From Chrysochromulina tobinii (Eukaryota; Haptophyta; Prymnesiales; Chrysochromulinaceae), in assembly GCA_001275005.1 (NCBI GenBank), contig JWZX01001776.1, forward strand, positions 1-24,898: DNA of 24,898 nt, written 5' to 3'. Position numbers and translations under genes: made by a program. Of this stretch, positions 1 through 9,885 are shown piece after piece; the first letter of the stretch is position 1; every line of letters begins with the position of its first letter. The notes under the pieces were generated by a model. The model did not search any database. It was given only the letters and a program-made list of their open reading frames with translations, and had not been told where the DNA came from.

Positions 1-390
1 TTGATGGGGTATCATGTAGCCCTGCTCCTCTGAGACGGAGTGAGGGAGTAGTTTTACTTTTCCTGTTGTACGTTACTTCTCTCATGGTCTCTCTGCTGGG
101 CTCGCGTTCCCTAATCAACACATGTGTGATCGTATGAGGATCCGGAATGCACAAGTGCAGCATGCTTCCACTGTGGTTTATGTAATCTCCCTTCCTTATG
201 GCGGTATGCATCGTTTGCCTGGTATCCATTGCCTGTGTCGGTATGCGCGGCGGTGTATTTGGCCTCTCTTTCTCTCTCTCTGCCTGTCTCGTGCTCATGG
301 GATGTTCCGTGATCGACTGTGTGGTAAGCGCCTGTGGCGGTACACTGTGCGATGGTGGGGCGTCATCTTGCCCCGCTCCGCCTCCGCCTA
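1..390. other. Non-coding flank with CT-rich run
   Basis: No convincing gene is seen here. Open frames in this stretch are short and lack recognisable domains. It contains a pyrimidine-rich run of CT dinucleotides near 262-290. It lies directly downstream of the minus-strand ORF that ends at 391, so it may be its 3' flank. No second ORF, such as a reverse transcriptase, begins on the minus strand within these bases. Confidence 0.4.
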
Positions 391-2886
391 TCATGGTAGC
401 AGAGTCGGTTCGATGAGGAATTGGGCGAGCCATTGGGTCTCTGCGTCAACTCCTGGCTCATAAACTGCGATCACGTTCGCGTCGTCAAGCGCATGCATGA
501 GAACTTCGGTAGTATCCGCGTCGAAGGTACCATAGGTTTCGCACGGGAAGGCCATGTATGCCTCGATGTGCGTGTATGGGACGAACCCGCCCTGCGCTTC
601 ATACGGTGCAACGAGCCTCGCAAGTCCGTGTGCCAGTTTCCGCGCTGCGTTGAGGTGGGTGGATGGGATCCGAACGCCCGAATCGGCTTCGTTCGGGAGG
701 GGCATTGGCCAGTTCCACCCGTGTACTTTGTCCGTTTCTTTCATTACGGCGTCGCTGATCGAGCCGGCTGGTGCCACAGAGCCATACTCAGAGATCCCAA
801 GGGCATTCGTTGCGGCCGAGAGCTGGTGTCCCGGCGATGCTTGGAGGCGTCCCGGTGAGGCTTGGGAAGGGGTGCGTGCAGCTTTTTGCTGTTGCGTCTC
901 TGCGGTTTCGGCGGTGATGGCCTGGGGCGCTGTGGGCGTGGGTGCCTTTGGCTGTGTGGGCATCGTTGTCGAGCCCTGGCCGTTTGCTTTGCGCCAGGTG
1001 CCGTATCCAAAGGTCGACTGAGAGGCAGCTTGCGCGGCACTGGCGTTTGCCTGCGCCGTCGCAAAGTTCGTTGCAGCGCGTGAGGTTTTCGGCGCTGCAC
1101 CCGCAGCCTCCCAGTGCTCGTGGTCGCCATAGAATGCAAAGAACTCGGCTTTCGTGTATGCCTCCGTTCCTCCCACATCGTAGCGGTGCTCCTCGGGGTT
1201 TTTTGCTACTGCCATGGGTGCTTTAGGGTGGCTTAGTCGGGCAGCTTGCGTGGGCGGTCTGGCGGTGGGCGTGTTTCCCTTGCCTGATCCCTTGCCAGCG
1301 TGGGGCGGAGGCTGCGAGGTGCCGGCTTGGGGTTTGGTCCGCGGTACGAAGGTTTGCGACGCGGTCTCCAGGATGGCGCCCTCCCAGGATTTTGTCTCGA
1401 GGTTGGCGGCGGCCTTGGCACGTCCTTCGGTGCGAGCTGCTAGAACGGCAACGGCTGTCCTATTGAGGCTGATGCACATGTTCGTTCGGCACTTGTCCGA
1501 GCGGCACGCGGCGTTGAGAACTTCGCTTGGGATTTCCATCTTTGTAGCAAAGTCCATCGCGCGATCGGCAGGCACAAAGGTCGGTGAGTCGCGGGTCGAA
1601 AGGCGCTTGATTGCATCTTCGCAGGTGCCCGTGCTAAAGTAGATCGTCGCAAAGGCAGTCGCGTGGGCTTTCATGCATTCCTTGTCGATTTTGGCCGCTT
1701 GTGCTTTTGCAGCGGCCTTGCGCTGCTGTGCGCGGTGCTCATTGTGTCCATGCACGTGCGTCGGGACTACCGTGAGCCCTTGGTCATCCTGCGGTTCTTC
1801 TTGCGCATCGTCTCCCGCTCGCCAGAACTGCTCGCCATCGTCGGCTTGCACTATCGTGCCGCGTACATTGTTCACGACGTAGCGAACGTTCACGCCGTCG
1901 CCAGCGTTGTTCTTCCCGCCCTGGCAGCGCATCGCACGGGTCATTGGAATAACGATAGCGGGATCGTCAGGGTCGTTGTGCCAAAAGTTGATGAATTGCG
2001 GGTTGTCCAAAGGGCTAGCTGGGTCTTCCGCAATCTTGAGCGGGAAGAGAATGGGTGTTGGCAGTAGGATTCCCGCAATGGACGCAATGTCATGCGGGTG
2101 AGTCGGCGCGATCAGCCAGAATTTGACGGACATGCCTGTGGCCACCCCGCCCGGTGTCTTCGGGCTCAAGCGTGTCGGCTGACCGGGGATGGTTTGCGTC
2201 TTGAAACCACTGAGCGGCTGGCGCTCGTCGGTAAGCACCTTGTTAAGATCGTTCATGAGTTCGTCCATGGCCCAGGTGCGAAGCGTTTCATGGGCAACGC
2301 GGTGCTCTCTGGTGTTTTGGATGTACATGACCACCTGGATGCCCGGCACTTGGTCACCTGCCTGAATTGAGGTGTCGGTCCGACCGCCGAACATGGGGAG
2401 GCTTGGGATTTGCGAGGGCGTGGTGACCACGATGGAGACGCCCGCGCGCGGTTTACCATCTTCCTCTGTAGTAGATCCAGCGATGATGTAGTCAATGAGC
2501 TTGTACACAACGCTGGTGGCGCCGAGGATAGCATCAGCTGTCGCTTGCGTTACGAGAAGGATGATAAAGAAGGACGGTTCTTTGTACACCGAGATCTGAT
2601 CCACTCGGCACTGTTCGTACGGAACGCCTGGCAATGTGGCAGTGATGATGGAGTTCATGGTTCTCTCGACGCTGTCACGTGTGCGAGCGTTCGTGTCGCC
2701 GAGTCCCCCGTAGGCGCCCTTCTTCCCATCGCTCGTGTCGAAGATCAGGGCGATCTCCACCATATTTATGGCGGCCCTTATGCTTTCAAGTTGGCCCGCA
2801 GGAGCTGTGCGGCCTCCTCGTTTGCGCGATGGTCCCATCGGTGCATCTGGTGGCGGTAGTGAAGTTCCTTCGGTGTTGGGCTCCAT
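391..2886 (-). CDS. Large hypothetical protein, possibly retroelement ORF1-like
   Basis: The frame is open from 3774 to 391 (1127 codons), but the first 296 codons are low-complexity (Thr/Ala/Ile-rich, derived from a GGN-type repeat), so I prefer the ATG at 2886, giving 831 residues; an ATG at 2838 is an alternative. The preferred product opens with a basic stretch (PSRKRGGR), continues with a mixed alpha/beta-looking region, then an Ala/Lys/Gln-rich segment, a basic Gly-Lys linker (GKGSGKG), and near residue 575 the short motif YTKAEFFAFYGDHEHWEAAG. I recall motifs of the form YTxxEFxxxYG....W..A from algal and dinoflagellate repetitive-element proteins, but I cannot verify this. No zinc knuckle, reverse transcriptase, integrase or transposase motif is visible. 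It could be ORF1 or a gag-like part of a retroelement whose other part is outside the window or lost, or an unknown host protein. Intact length argues for recent function. Confidence 0.5.
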   Translation of the reverse strand: MEPNTEGTSLPPPDAPMGPSRKRGGRTAPAGQLESIRAAINMVEIALIFDTSDGKKGAYGGLGDTNARTRDSVERTMNSIITATLPGVPYEQCRVDQISVYKEPSFFIILLVTQATADAILGATSVVYKLIDYIIAGSTTEEDGKPRAGVSIVVTTPSQIPSLPMFGGRTDTSIQAGDQVPGIQVVMYIQNTREHRVAHETLRTWAMDELMNDLNKVLTDERQPLSGFKTQTIPGQPTRLSPKTPGGVATGMSVKFWLIAPTHPHDIASIAGILLPTPILFPLKIAEDPASPLDNPQFINFWHNDPDDPAIVIPMTRAMRCQGGKNNAGDGVNVRYVVNNVRGTIVQADDGEQFWRAGDDAQEEPQDDQGLTVVPTHVHGHNEHRAQQRKAAAKAQAAKIDKECMKAHATAFATIYFSTGTCEDAIKRLSTRDSPTFVPADRAMDFATKMEIPSEVLNAACRSDKCRTNMCISLNRTAVAVLAARTEGRAKAAANLETKSWEGAILETASQTFVPRTKPQAGTSQPPPHAGKGSGKGNTPTARPPTQAARLSHPKAPMAVAKNPEEHRYDVGGTEAYTKAEFFAFYGDHEHWEAAGAAPKTSRAATNFATAQANASAAQAASQSTFGYGTWRKANGQGSTTMPTQPKAPTPTAPQAITAETAETQQQKAARTPSQASPGRLQASPGHQLSAATNALGISEYGSVAPAGSISDAVMKETDKVHGWNWPMPLPNEADSGVRIPSTHLNAARKLAHGLARLVAPYEAQGGFVPYTHIEAYMAFPCETYGTFDADTTEVLMHALDDANVIAVYEPGVDAETQWLAQFLIEPTLLP

Positions 2887-3774
2887 TGAGCTTCGAGATC
2901 GGCTGAGCAGCAATGTGGGCGGTTTTCTGTTGCGTCGCCGTAACAGAAAAAATTTGGGCAACTTGTGTTTGGGGAAGGGCATGCATATACAGATTGCGTG
3001 TCTTTTATTTTGGGCGTTCCAGTCCACCCTAGTCTCGTCAAGTAAGGTGTATGCAATTGGGGTAGTCGAGCCTCTTGTGTATAGTGTCTTTATTTCGTGG
3101 TCAATGAGCAGGGACGCTGACGATGCATACGGTGGAGGTTGTGATGTTGGGTTGGAGTGTAGTACCGCTCCACGGATACGAGGGGTTATCATCCGTTCCG
3201 TGTTCATGTGTGTTTTTCGGATTCTGTCTATACAAGCTTTGCTCTTACCGTTCACGGCGACGTGGAGGGCGGTGGTGGCAGCGATGGTGGAGTGAGGGTG
3301 GACAATGGAGACGGGGAGTGTGGTTGTAGCGGGAATGGCGATGGCGATGGCCATTGGAGGGGCGGTGATGGTGGTGGTGTCGGCAATAACGGCGGTGTTG
3401 GTGGCGGTAGCGGGGACACTGGCGGTGACGAGGGGTTCATGGGCGATGGCTGTGGCAATTGTCATAGCTAGTTTACCAGTCGTCTCGAATGTGACAAGAG
3501 TTGCAGCGGTGGTGGCGTTCTCTGAAAGCGTGGGAGCAGGAGCAGAAGCTCGGGTTCCAATACGGGCTGCGGCACCAACATCGATATGAGTTTCAGATGT
3601 AGGCAATCCTGTGAGAGCAAAAGAGAAAGCAGCAGGAGGGATAGACGGAACGGTGCACCTTTCGGTGATTTGATTAGAGATTACGGGGCGGTCAACGTCG
3701 AGCGAGACCGCACACCGCATGGTAGCAGGGCGGTTCAAGTCTCGTCTGGGCACACCGGCAATGTCGTGCGGCAT
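2887..3774 (-). other. Open upstream extension of the 391-2886 ORF
   Basis: This stretch stays open in frame with the downstream protein and begins with an ATG at 3774. Its translation is dominated by Ala, Thr, Ile and Pro where it crosses the G-rich repeat, and it shows no domain. It may be a true N-terminal extension, a 5' untranslated region that is open by chance, or an alternative start region. Composition changes clearly near codon 297. Confidence 0.35.
3248..3450. repeat. Imperfect GGY/GAY-rich low-complexity repeat
   Basis: The plus strand is a run of imperfect triplet and hexamer units of the type GGCGGT, GGTGAT and GGCGATGG. It is purine-rich on the plus strand and keeps long open frames on both strands. 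This explains several overlapping glycine-rich or threonine-rich open frames that are not genes. Confidence 0.6.
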
Positions 3775-3975
3775 TGATTTACGACGAGCGCATGGAGTTA
3801 TTCATGTTAATGTTATTGCGTTCATGTGAATGTAACATCACAGCTCGATGGTTCACGAGATGCTTGAGAACACGCTGGACCTAGGCTTACGTCTGGACTA
3901 CTACATGCTACTACATAGATGGATGTGGATTGATTGTATATTGCTGATAGCCTCCGCTGAGCACAACAGGCTCAC
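3775..3975. other. Short intergenic spacer with AT-rich direct repeat
   Basis: This spacer lies between the start of the long minus ORF and the 3' end of the ARM-repeat gene. It holds two near-copies of TTCATGTTAATGTTA (3801-3815 and 3821-3835, the second with two changes) spaced by 20 bases. It is noticeably more AT-rich than its surroundings and could be the promoter or 5' end of the neighbouring ORF. Confidence 0.35.
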
Positions 3976-6321
3976 TCACAAGCCGCCGACGAGCTCGCTT
4001 GTCGCTACGGCTACGCCTGCAGGGTGGGCAATGAGCTGGATGCCCGTTGGGTTCCACGTGCGATAGTTTGTTCGCACTGGGGACGCGATGACAGTCGCGT
4101 TCGAGGTGCTGGCAGCTGCAACAGGTGTGGCTTGTGGCGTGTCCGCTACCCTCACCGAGCTCGTGCGCTTGCTGTTGCCTGGGATCGAGTCCCTCGGTGG
4201 AGTTGCCGTTCGTGAGGTGGTCCCGCTCGCGGGGACAGCAGCAGACGAAGCATGCGAGCCGACGATGCCTCCTACGGCTGCCTCGAAGACCGCCGCCTTC
4301 GTCGCCGCTGCCGTCGTCGTCGTCGTCGCCGCCGCCGCCACCTCCGCGTGAGAAGCCCCGTAAGTAGTGGAAGAATACGCATTCGCCGCGGCCTCGTCGA
4401 GCTGCCAGTGGAAGTGGAGCAAGCTGTCGGCCACCCCAAAGTTGGCGCCGAGTGAGCGATCCTTGGCAGCAAGCAGCTCCCGGAAGCGTCGCTTGACCAC
4501 GTCGCTCTCGCCCAGGCGCCGCTGCCGCGACTGGACTGCATCCAGCTGATGACGGTTGGCCAGTGCAGCGGCGCGCGTGTCCACGAGCCGTGTTGAGCGC
4601 TCGCGGCACGCGTGCTCCACGTGGTCAAGCTCGGCCCGCACTTGCTCCATGCGCTGCACTTGCTCGAACCGGAGCCGGCGGGTGGCGTTCATGCTGCTTG
4701 GGCCGAGCCTGTCGGAGCTGAGAAGGCCGGCACTCGAGCGGGGGAGTGAACTCATGCCGCGTGAGCCCAGTCTAGGCTCACGCACAAACGATTTGCCCAT
4801 AAGGTCGTCGTCGGCATTTTCGCCCTCGACGACGCTCTGGAGAAGCGCAGCGCTCACGCGATGGTGTGACGCGAGGACCGAAGAAGACGGGACTGGCGTG
4901 GCGCCTCGCCCTGGACGTCGGCTGCTGCTCATGCCGCTGGCACCAACGCTGCCTTCGCTGCCTCCTCCACCGCCTCCGCCTTGTCCTCCGCCGATTACTC
5001 CTTTGCTGCTGCTGCCACTACTGCTGCCACCATTCACACCTCGACTGCTCGCGAGCGGTTTTCGGCCGCGATGCGACGTGAGCGACGACCGATCGCTCGG
5101 CTGGCTGAGCGGCTGGCTTGCTTTCGCCCCGCCTGCGCTCGCCGCAGGCCTCTTACCGCCGCCACCGCGTTCAGAGGCTTGGGCGCCCCCTCGCTTGCCC
5201 TTCACATCGTGGGCACCTAGGTCGAGCTTGCGCACGCCAAGCTTTCCACCCTTGCTTGCTCCCACACCCACACCCTTGCTCGCGCCTGATGCGGCTCCGG
5301 ACGCGTGCGCGGCATCGGGACCGCCAGAGCTCGCGATCACCGCTGCGCTGGCCGACTTGGTCCGTGCCGTAGCACTGCCGCCGCCAGCGCCGCCGCCAGC
5401 GCCGCCAATCTCCGCGCCGAGACTGCGTGCCGTCAATGCCGTGGCGCCCCCGCCCATATGTGGCGTGCGCGGCGTGACCGCTAGCAAGCGCTTCGGGTCG
5501 TTCAGGTCTGCCTCCAGGTTGCCGATGCCCATCTCGAGCCGTCGAAGCCTCTGCGCCTCCACGTGTCGCCGCTTGTCCAGCGCGGCCTTGAAGTTGTTGC
5601 GTGCCTCACCAAGCATGATGGTGGGTACCTTGATCCACCGGCCAAACTCAAGCGCCGATTGCAGGGCCTGCTGGTCGTTGCCTTGCTGCACGAGCGTGAG
5701 CTGCTCCTCGGCCGTCGAGCGAAGGATCTGCATGAGCGCGGGCACGTCCTCGGGCGGCTTCGAGCCGGGCTGCTGCACTGTCGAGATGATGGCGCCGATG
5801 ATGATCTTCTTCACCTCGTCCTTTCCCTGCAGGATGAGCGTGTGCAGCATTTGGCCGGCGCTCTCGGCGAGCTGGCGCAGCTCGCGCCCGGATTCCTTGC
5901 GTGCGGCGATCTCGGCCTTGCTGAGCATGTACGCCTTCTTCTCGGGCGCATCATCCGAGCCGGACGTGCCGCTCTGACCCGAGGTCTCACTCTTGGGCTT
6001 GTTCTTGCTGTCGCCCGAGGTGGCCGACCGGTTCTCGTCGCCGCCGTCGTGCATCTTCGTCATCAGAGCCACGAGCTGTGGGATCACCGTCTTCTGAGCC
6101 GAGATGTACTCGAGATTGCGGTCACTTGAGAGAGCGATGTTGCGGAGCGCAACGAGCGCATCGGTCTTGCTGCTGATCGGCACAGTCATAGGGCGCGCCT
6201 TCTCCTTCTCGTCCGCGTCGAGCGCGTCGATTGCCGCCGACATGCCGGGAAGCAGCCCTGACATCTCGGAGAGGCTCGTGGCACGGGGTCGCAGGCCTGC
6301 TGCTGGTATGCTGCGGTCTTC

Positions 6322-6412
<91 letters not shown>

Positions 6413-6990
6413 GTGGCGGTAGCTGTCGTGGCTCGTCGACTAACGTCCAGTGTGGTGTCACTGGCGGCGGACTTGACCTCAACGGCGGTGGCCTTGTCAG
6501 AGATGATTGCAGCGAGGAAAGAAATGGCGTCGGCTTCACGCATCAGATCGCAGGCACGCGTGTTATTGGTCGTGACGGCTGCAATGGCACCGATTGCCTC
6601 GAGCGCACCCGACTTCATGAGACTGACCAGCTTGGTTGCCATGCCCGGCACCTCGGTCACCTCTCGCTTAAGCTGCTCGCCGCACTGCGACGCGAGCGCA
6701 GTGATGGTCTTAGTGGCCCTCATCTGCATGGTGCGCGATGCCGAGTTGATCATCAGCGTGACGATTTGAATGGCTTCAAGACGCCATGAGCTCTCGTCGT
6801 TCGCGTCCGTGGCCTCGTCGCGCTCGCGCTGTGCCAGCTCGTCGATGACGTTGCAGATCTGACAGACTGCAGCTGAGAACTCTGTCCGTGTGCTCGTGCT
6901 CGAAGTGGCCTCCAATACGGCAGCGGCAGCGGCAGTCGAGCTGTTCTGCCGCAAGTTGCGCTTGCCAGCGCCCGCCTTGAAGGAGCTCAT
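3976..6990 (-). CDS. ARM-repeat-like protein with polyglutamine tract and C-terminal coiled coil
   Basis: This is an intronless 1004-residue protein. The frame extends slightly upstream only through a TTG codon, so the ATG at 6990 is the start. Residues about 15-185 and 270-450 are alpha-helical repeats of armadillo/HEAT type, for example LEAIQIVTLMINSASRTMQM and TDALVALRNIALSSDRNLEY. They are interrupted by 30 consecutive glutamines at residues 194-223. Residues about 480-760 are a long Gly/Ser/Ala-rich, probably disordered linker with basic patches. Residues about 767-840 form a charged helical region (RRLRFEQVQRMEQVRAELDH) that looks like a coiled coil. ARM proteins are adaptors, and I infer a scaffold role, perhaps at the cytoskeleton or cilium given the divergent MORN partner. 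No catalytic motif is seen. The specific orthologue is not recognised. Confidence 0.8.
6322..6411 (-). repeat. CAG microsatellite encoding 30 glutamines
   Basis: On the gene strand this is 29 CAG codons followed by one CAA at the 3' end of the tract. The tract is almost pure, which implies a recent or length-variable expansion. It lies between two helical-repeat blocks of the ARM-like protein, so length changes would alter only a linker. Confidence 0.95.
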
Positions 6991-7277
6991 GGCGCACGGC
7001 CAAGGTACGGCCAAGTACGGCCAAGGGCCAGGCGAATAAATAAAAACCTGCCAGGCGCGCCGCCGCTTGCCAGTCCAACACGGAGAGGAACCTCGAAATT
7101 TTCGTTTTTATCTTTTTTGTGAAGCATGCATCAATTTGATCGACGGAGGTCTGTCAGGCGGCGGCTCATGTATTCAGACACTCTACGGTGAGTGCGAATA
7201 TTCACGCGTCCTGCCGGGCGTGAAGTTGCGAGGCTTGTGTGAACCAGCACCGCTACGCAGTTACGCCGTCCACCAAC
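6991..7277. promoter_or_regulatory. Bidirectional promoter region of the ARM and MORN genes
   Basis: Only 287 bases separate the two divergent ATGs. Next to the ARM start are three near-identical ten-base units, CACGGCCAAG (6995-7004) and TACGGCCAAG (7006-7015 and 7016-7025). An AT-rich stretch containing AATAAATAAA follows at about 7036, and a T-rich stretch at about 7099-7118. The repeats could be transcription-factor sites shared by the pair; this is inference from position and repetition. Confidence 0.55.
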
Positions 7278-9221
7278 ATGAGCCTGAGTTTCAGCGCTCC
7301 AACCACCTACCCTGGCCCTGGCGGCTACCGTGGTAAGACCGCCGACGGCCTGCGCAGCGGCAAGGGCAGGTACAAGTTCTCTAACGCCTTTTACGAGTAC
7401 GAGGGCGAGTGGGTCGACGGGATCATGCACGGCGAGGGCAAGCTCTCCATGCGTGACGGCAGCGTGTACGAGGGACGCTTCGACCGCGGCGCGATGAACG
7501 GTTGGGGCACGCGCAGCTGGGCCGATGGGTCGACATACTCGGGCCAGTTCTCGCAGGGCGAGATGGACGGCGACGGCCTCTACATCTCCAGCCGTGGAGA
7601 GAAGTACGAGGGCAAGTTCGAGCGCAACTTGCGCCAAGGCCGCGGCCAGCTGACGAAGGCGACGGGCGACGTATACGAGGGCCAGTTCGCCGCGCACCAC
7701 ATGGCGGGCCAGGGCACCATGTCCTACGTCGATGGCAGCCAATACGTCGGCTCTTGGGAGCGGAGCAAGCGAGCGGGCGTTGGCACGATGTCATGGCCCA
7801 ATGGCGACAGCTACGAGGGCGAGTGGACGGCCGATCAGGTGCACGGGGGCGGCCTCTTCGTGGGCGAGCGCGGCGAGGGCTACGTGCGCGAGAGCCAGTG
7901 GCACGAGGGCGCACCGACGGTCCTCGCATCGGCTATGCTCCTCGCTCGGCACCAGTATCCGGCGGGTGACCTCGAACTCAGCCACCTCGTGCTGCAGCGG
8001 CATCCGGCCGCGCCGCCTGCGGAGGATGAGGACGCGCCACCGCCGCCCGAGCCGCCGCCCGAGCTCACGCTCGTGTGCACGCTCCTGATGGAGGGCAGCC
8101 CGAGTGTACAGGCGACCCTGACGCTCCTCCCGGGTGCGGCTGACCTACTCGAGTACGCGGCGATCGCGCCGATCACGCTGCCGCTCCCCGCTGGCGCTGC
8201 CCGCCCGTTGCGCGTGCGCTTCGCCCTGAGCGATGCTGAGGGCCTCGCCATCGAGCTCACACTGGACGAGAGCAGTGGGACAACAGAGGGCCTCGTGAAT
8301 GCAGCGGCGCTCAACAAGGACGGTGGGTACGGCACGATGAAGACGCTCATCTCCATGGGCTATGCCGCTGCGGAGCCGATGGCGCCGCTCGACCCGGCGG
8401 AGGTGGTGCCGGGCACGAACACGGCCGAGTCTCTGGCCGCGCTCTTCCCCAAGCCACTCAAGGCGGGCGCCAGGCTGCCCCCTCTCAGCATTCTCTGCCT
8501 TCGCACGGTTGAACGCGAGCCGAGCGAGGCGGAGCAGGCAGCACACAGAGCCGCGGCGGAAGAGGCGGCCGCCGCCGCGGCCAAGGGCAAGAAGAAGGGC
8601 GCGGAGCCCGAACCTGAGCCCGAGCCACTCGGCAATGTGTGCGAGCAGTTTGCTGTCGTCGACGAAAGCGGTCGGAGCGTCTGTGTGACGCTGGTGCTGC
8701 CGGACGAGGTGGCGGCGCAGCGCATCAGCGCTGCCGAGCTGGCGGCGGGCCAGGCGACCCAAGCGTGGCAGGCGGCACAGCAGCAGCTCGATGACGCCGC
8801 GAAGGCGGCAAGCGCCGCCGCCGAGAACGAGGGCTTCGCCGAGTACCACGTGCCCGAGGGACCGCCAGAGGGTCAACCCATCAAGCTTAAGGGGTGGGGA
8901 CTGACCTTGCCCGTTGGCGTGTTCCCCTCCACGATGCCGTTCGCAGAGCAGCCGCCGCCGCCGCCGCCGCCGCCGCCGAATGAGTGGACGCTCGGCGTGC
9001 CGCTCAGCGCGAGCGGCCGGGTGCTGCTTTGCGGGCTCACGGTGCCCGTCGAGGTGCCCTCTGGCCCAGCCACGCTGCTCCTCAAGGAGGTCACGCGGCC
9101 GCCGGCGCTCTTTGAGCTGCCGCCCTTGGGCGAGGTGGCTGTGCCGGTGAAGCTGCTGGCCGAGGGCGACGACGGGGCGCCGCCGCCGCCGCCGCCCGAT
9201 CCAAAAGGCAAGAAGAAATGA
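7278..9221 (+). CDS. MORN-repeat protein, similar in layout to MORN1
   Basis: This 647-residue intronless protein starts at the ATG at 7278; the frame continues upstream only to a GTG at 7239, and the ATG has A at -3. Residues about 38-200 contain seven consecutive 23-residue MORN units with the pattern YEGEW..G..HGEG......G, such as YEGRFDRGAMNGWGTRSWAD and YEGKFERNLRQGRGQLTKAT. MORN units bind membranes or partner proteins and are common in cilium and cell-cortex proteins. The N-terminal arrangement (GKGRYKFSNAFYEYEGEW) resembles MORN1. The remaining two thirds is unlike any family I know: Pro-rich linkers, predicted beta-rich stretches, an Ala/Glu helix near residues 405-440 ending in KGKKKG, a run of eight or more prolines, and a terminal KGKKK. 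It is divergently paired with the ARM-repeat gene. Function is inferred as structural. Confidence 0.85.
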   Translation: MSLSFSAPTTYPGPGGYRGKTADGLRSGKGRYKFSNAFYEYEGEWVDGIMHGEGKLSMRDGSVYEGRFDRGAMNGWGTRSWADGSTYSGQFSQGEMDGDGLYISSRGEKYEGKFERNLRQGRGQLTKATGDVYEGQFAAHHMAGQGTMSYVDGSQYVGSWERSKRAGVGTMSWPNGDSYEGEWTADQVHGGGLFVGERGEGYVRESQWHEGAPTVLASAMLLARHQYPAGDLELSHLVLQRHPAAPPAEDEDAPPPPEPPPELTLVCTLLMEGSPSVQATLTLLPGAADLLEYAAIAPITLPLPAGAARPLRVRFALSDAEGLAIELTLDESSGTTEGLVNAAALNKDGGYGTMKTLISMGYAAAEPMAPLDPAEVVPGTNTAESLAALFPKPLKAGARLPPLSILCLRTVEREPSEAEQAAHRAAAEEAAAAAAKGKKKGAEPEPEPEPLGNVCEQFAVVDESGRSVCVTLVLPDEVAAQRISAAELAAGQATQAWQAAQQQLDDAAKAASAAAENEGFAEYHVPEGPPEGQPIKLKGWGLTLPVGVFPSTMPFAEQPPPPPPPPPNEWTLGVPLSASGRVLLCGLTVPVEVPSGPATLLLKEVTRPPALFELPPLGEVAVPVKLLAEGDDGAPPPPPPDPKGKKK

Positions 9222-9885
9222 GTGCGAAGAGCATCGCTGCGAAGGGTCTGGCCGAAGCTCACTGGATCGTGCTGGACGTATCGCTACGTGTGACGCTTGT
9301 TCGTACCTGCATTCAATTCCCAAACAGGTGTAGAAGGGTTGGGCCCTTAAAAACATGCAAAAATTTAGTAGACCACTCCCAATCCCCCTTGTGTGAAGCT
9401 GACTCCTAGGCACTTCTCGCACGTCGGTGGAAGCTTTGCGGGATTGCGCGTCCATTGAGCATTGTCCTCTCGCCGTGCGTGGTTCACACCTCGAGATCGA
9501 GACACACTAAAGCCTGAATGGTAAGGTGAATGACAACATGAACATCCCTTTACCGCTAACACACTCAAACACAGCCGCGTGGCTCGTTAAATCGAGACGT
9601 CCATTTCCCATGCCATTTCCGCGGATCGGTCGCGTCCCCGACGGGTCCGCAGATGTGCCCCCCGCGCTCGCGGCTTCTACGCGGCTTCGGGCACGAACGA
9701 GCGGCCGGTTCGTGGGCGAGCTCGTGGGATTGCACCGGGCGGTCGAGCGCACCGAACTAAGGCGGCGCGTGTTGCCGCACGCTCGCAGGACGCAGCTGCT
9801 AGCATATGGCCTTGCATGTGGCGAGATGTAGACGAGGGGCGCTGGGGGATCGCCGATGAGAGGATCGCAGTCAGCATGCTCTGCT
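9222..9885. other. Intergenic region, no gene seen
   Basis: This is downstream of the MORN gene. Short open frames exist on both strands but have no domain, biased composition or good start context. The first 200 bases are likely the MORN 3' untranslated region. Base composition drops in GC relative to the coding regions. Confidence 0.4.

Noticed and set aside
4556-5977. 473-codon plus-strand open frame
   Set aside because: It is antisense to the ARM-repeat gene, its start is arbitrary, and its composition is the Pro/Ser/Arg complement of the Gly/Ser-rich linker.
6991-7014. Upstream extension of the ARM-repeat protein
   Set aside because: It begins with TTG; the ATG at 6990 is used instead.
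7239-7277. Upstream extension of the MORN protein
   Set aside because: It begins with GTG, not ATG; eukaryotic initiation is more likely at 7278, which has A at -3.
8145-9455. 436-codon minus-strand open frame
   Set aside because: It is antisense to the MORN gene and is Arg/Leu/His-rich with no domain, as expected from GC-rich codons read backwards.
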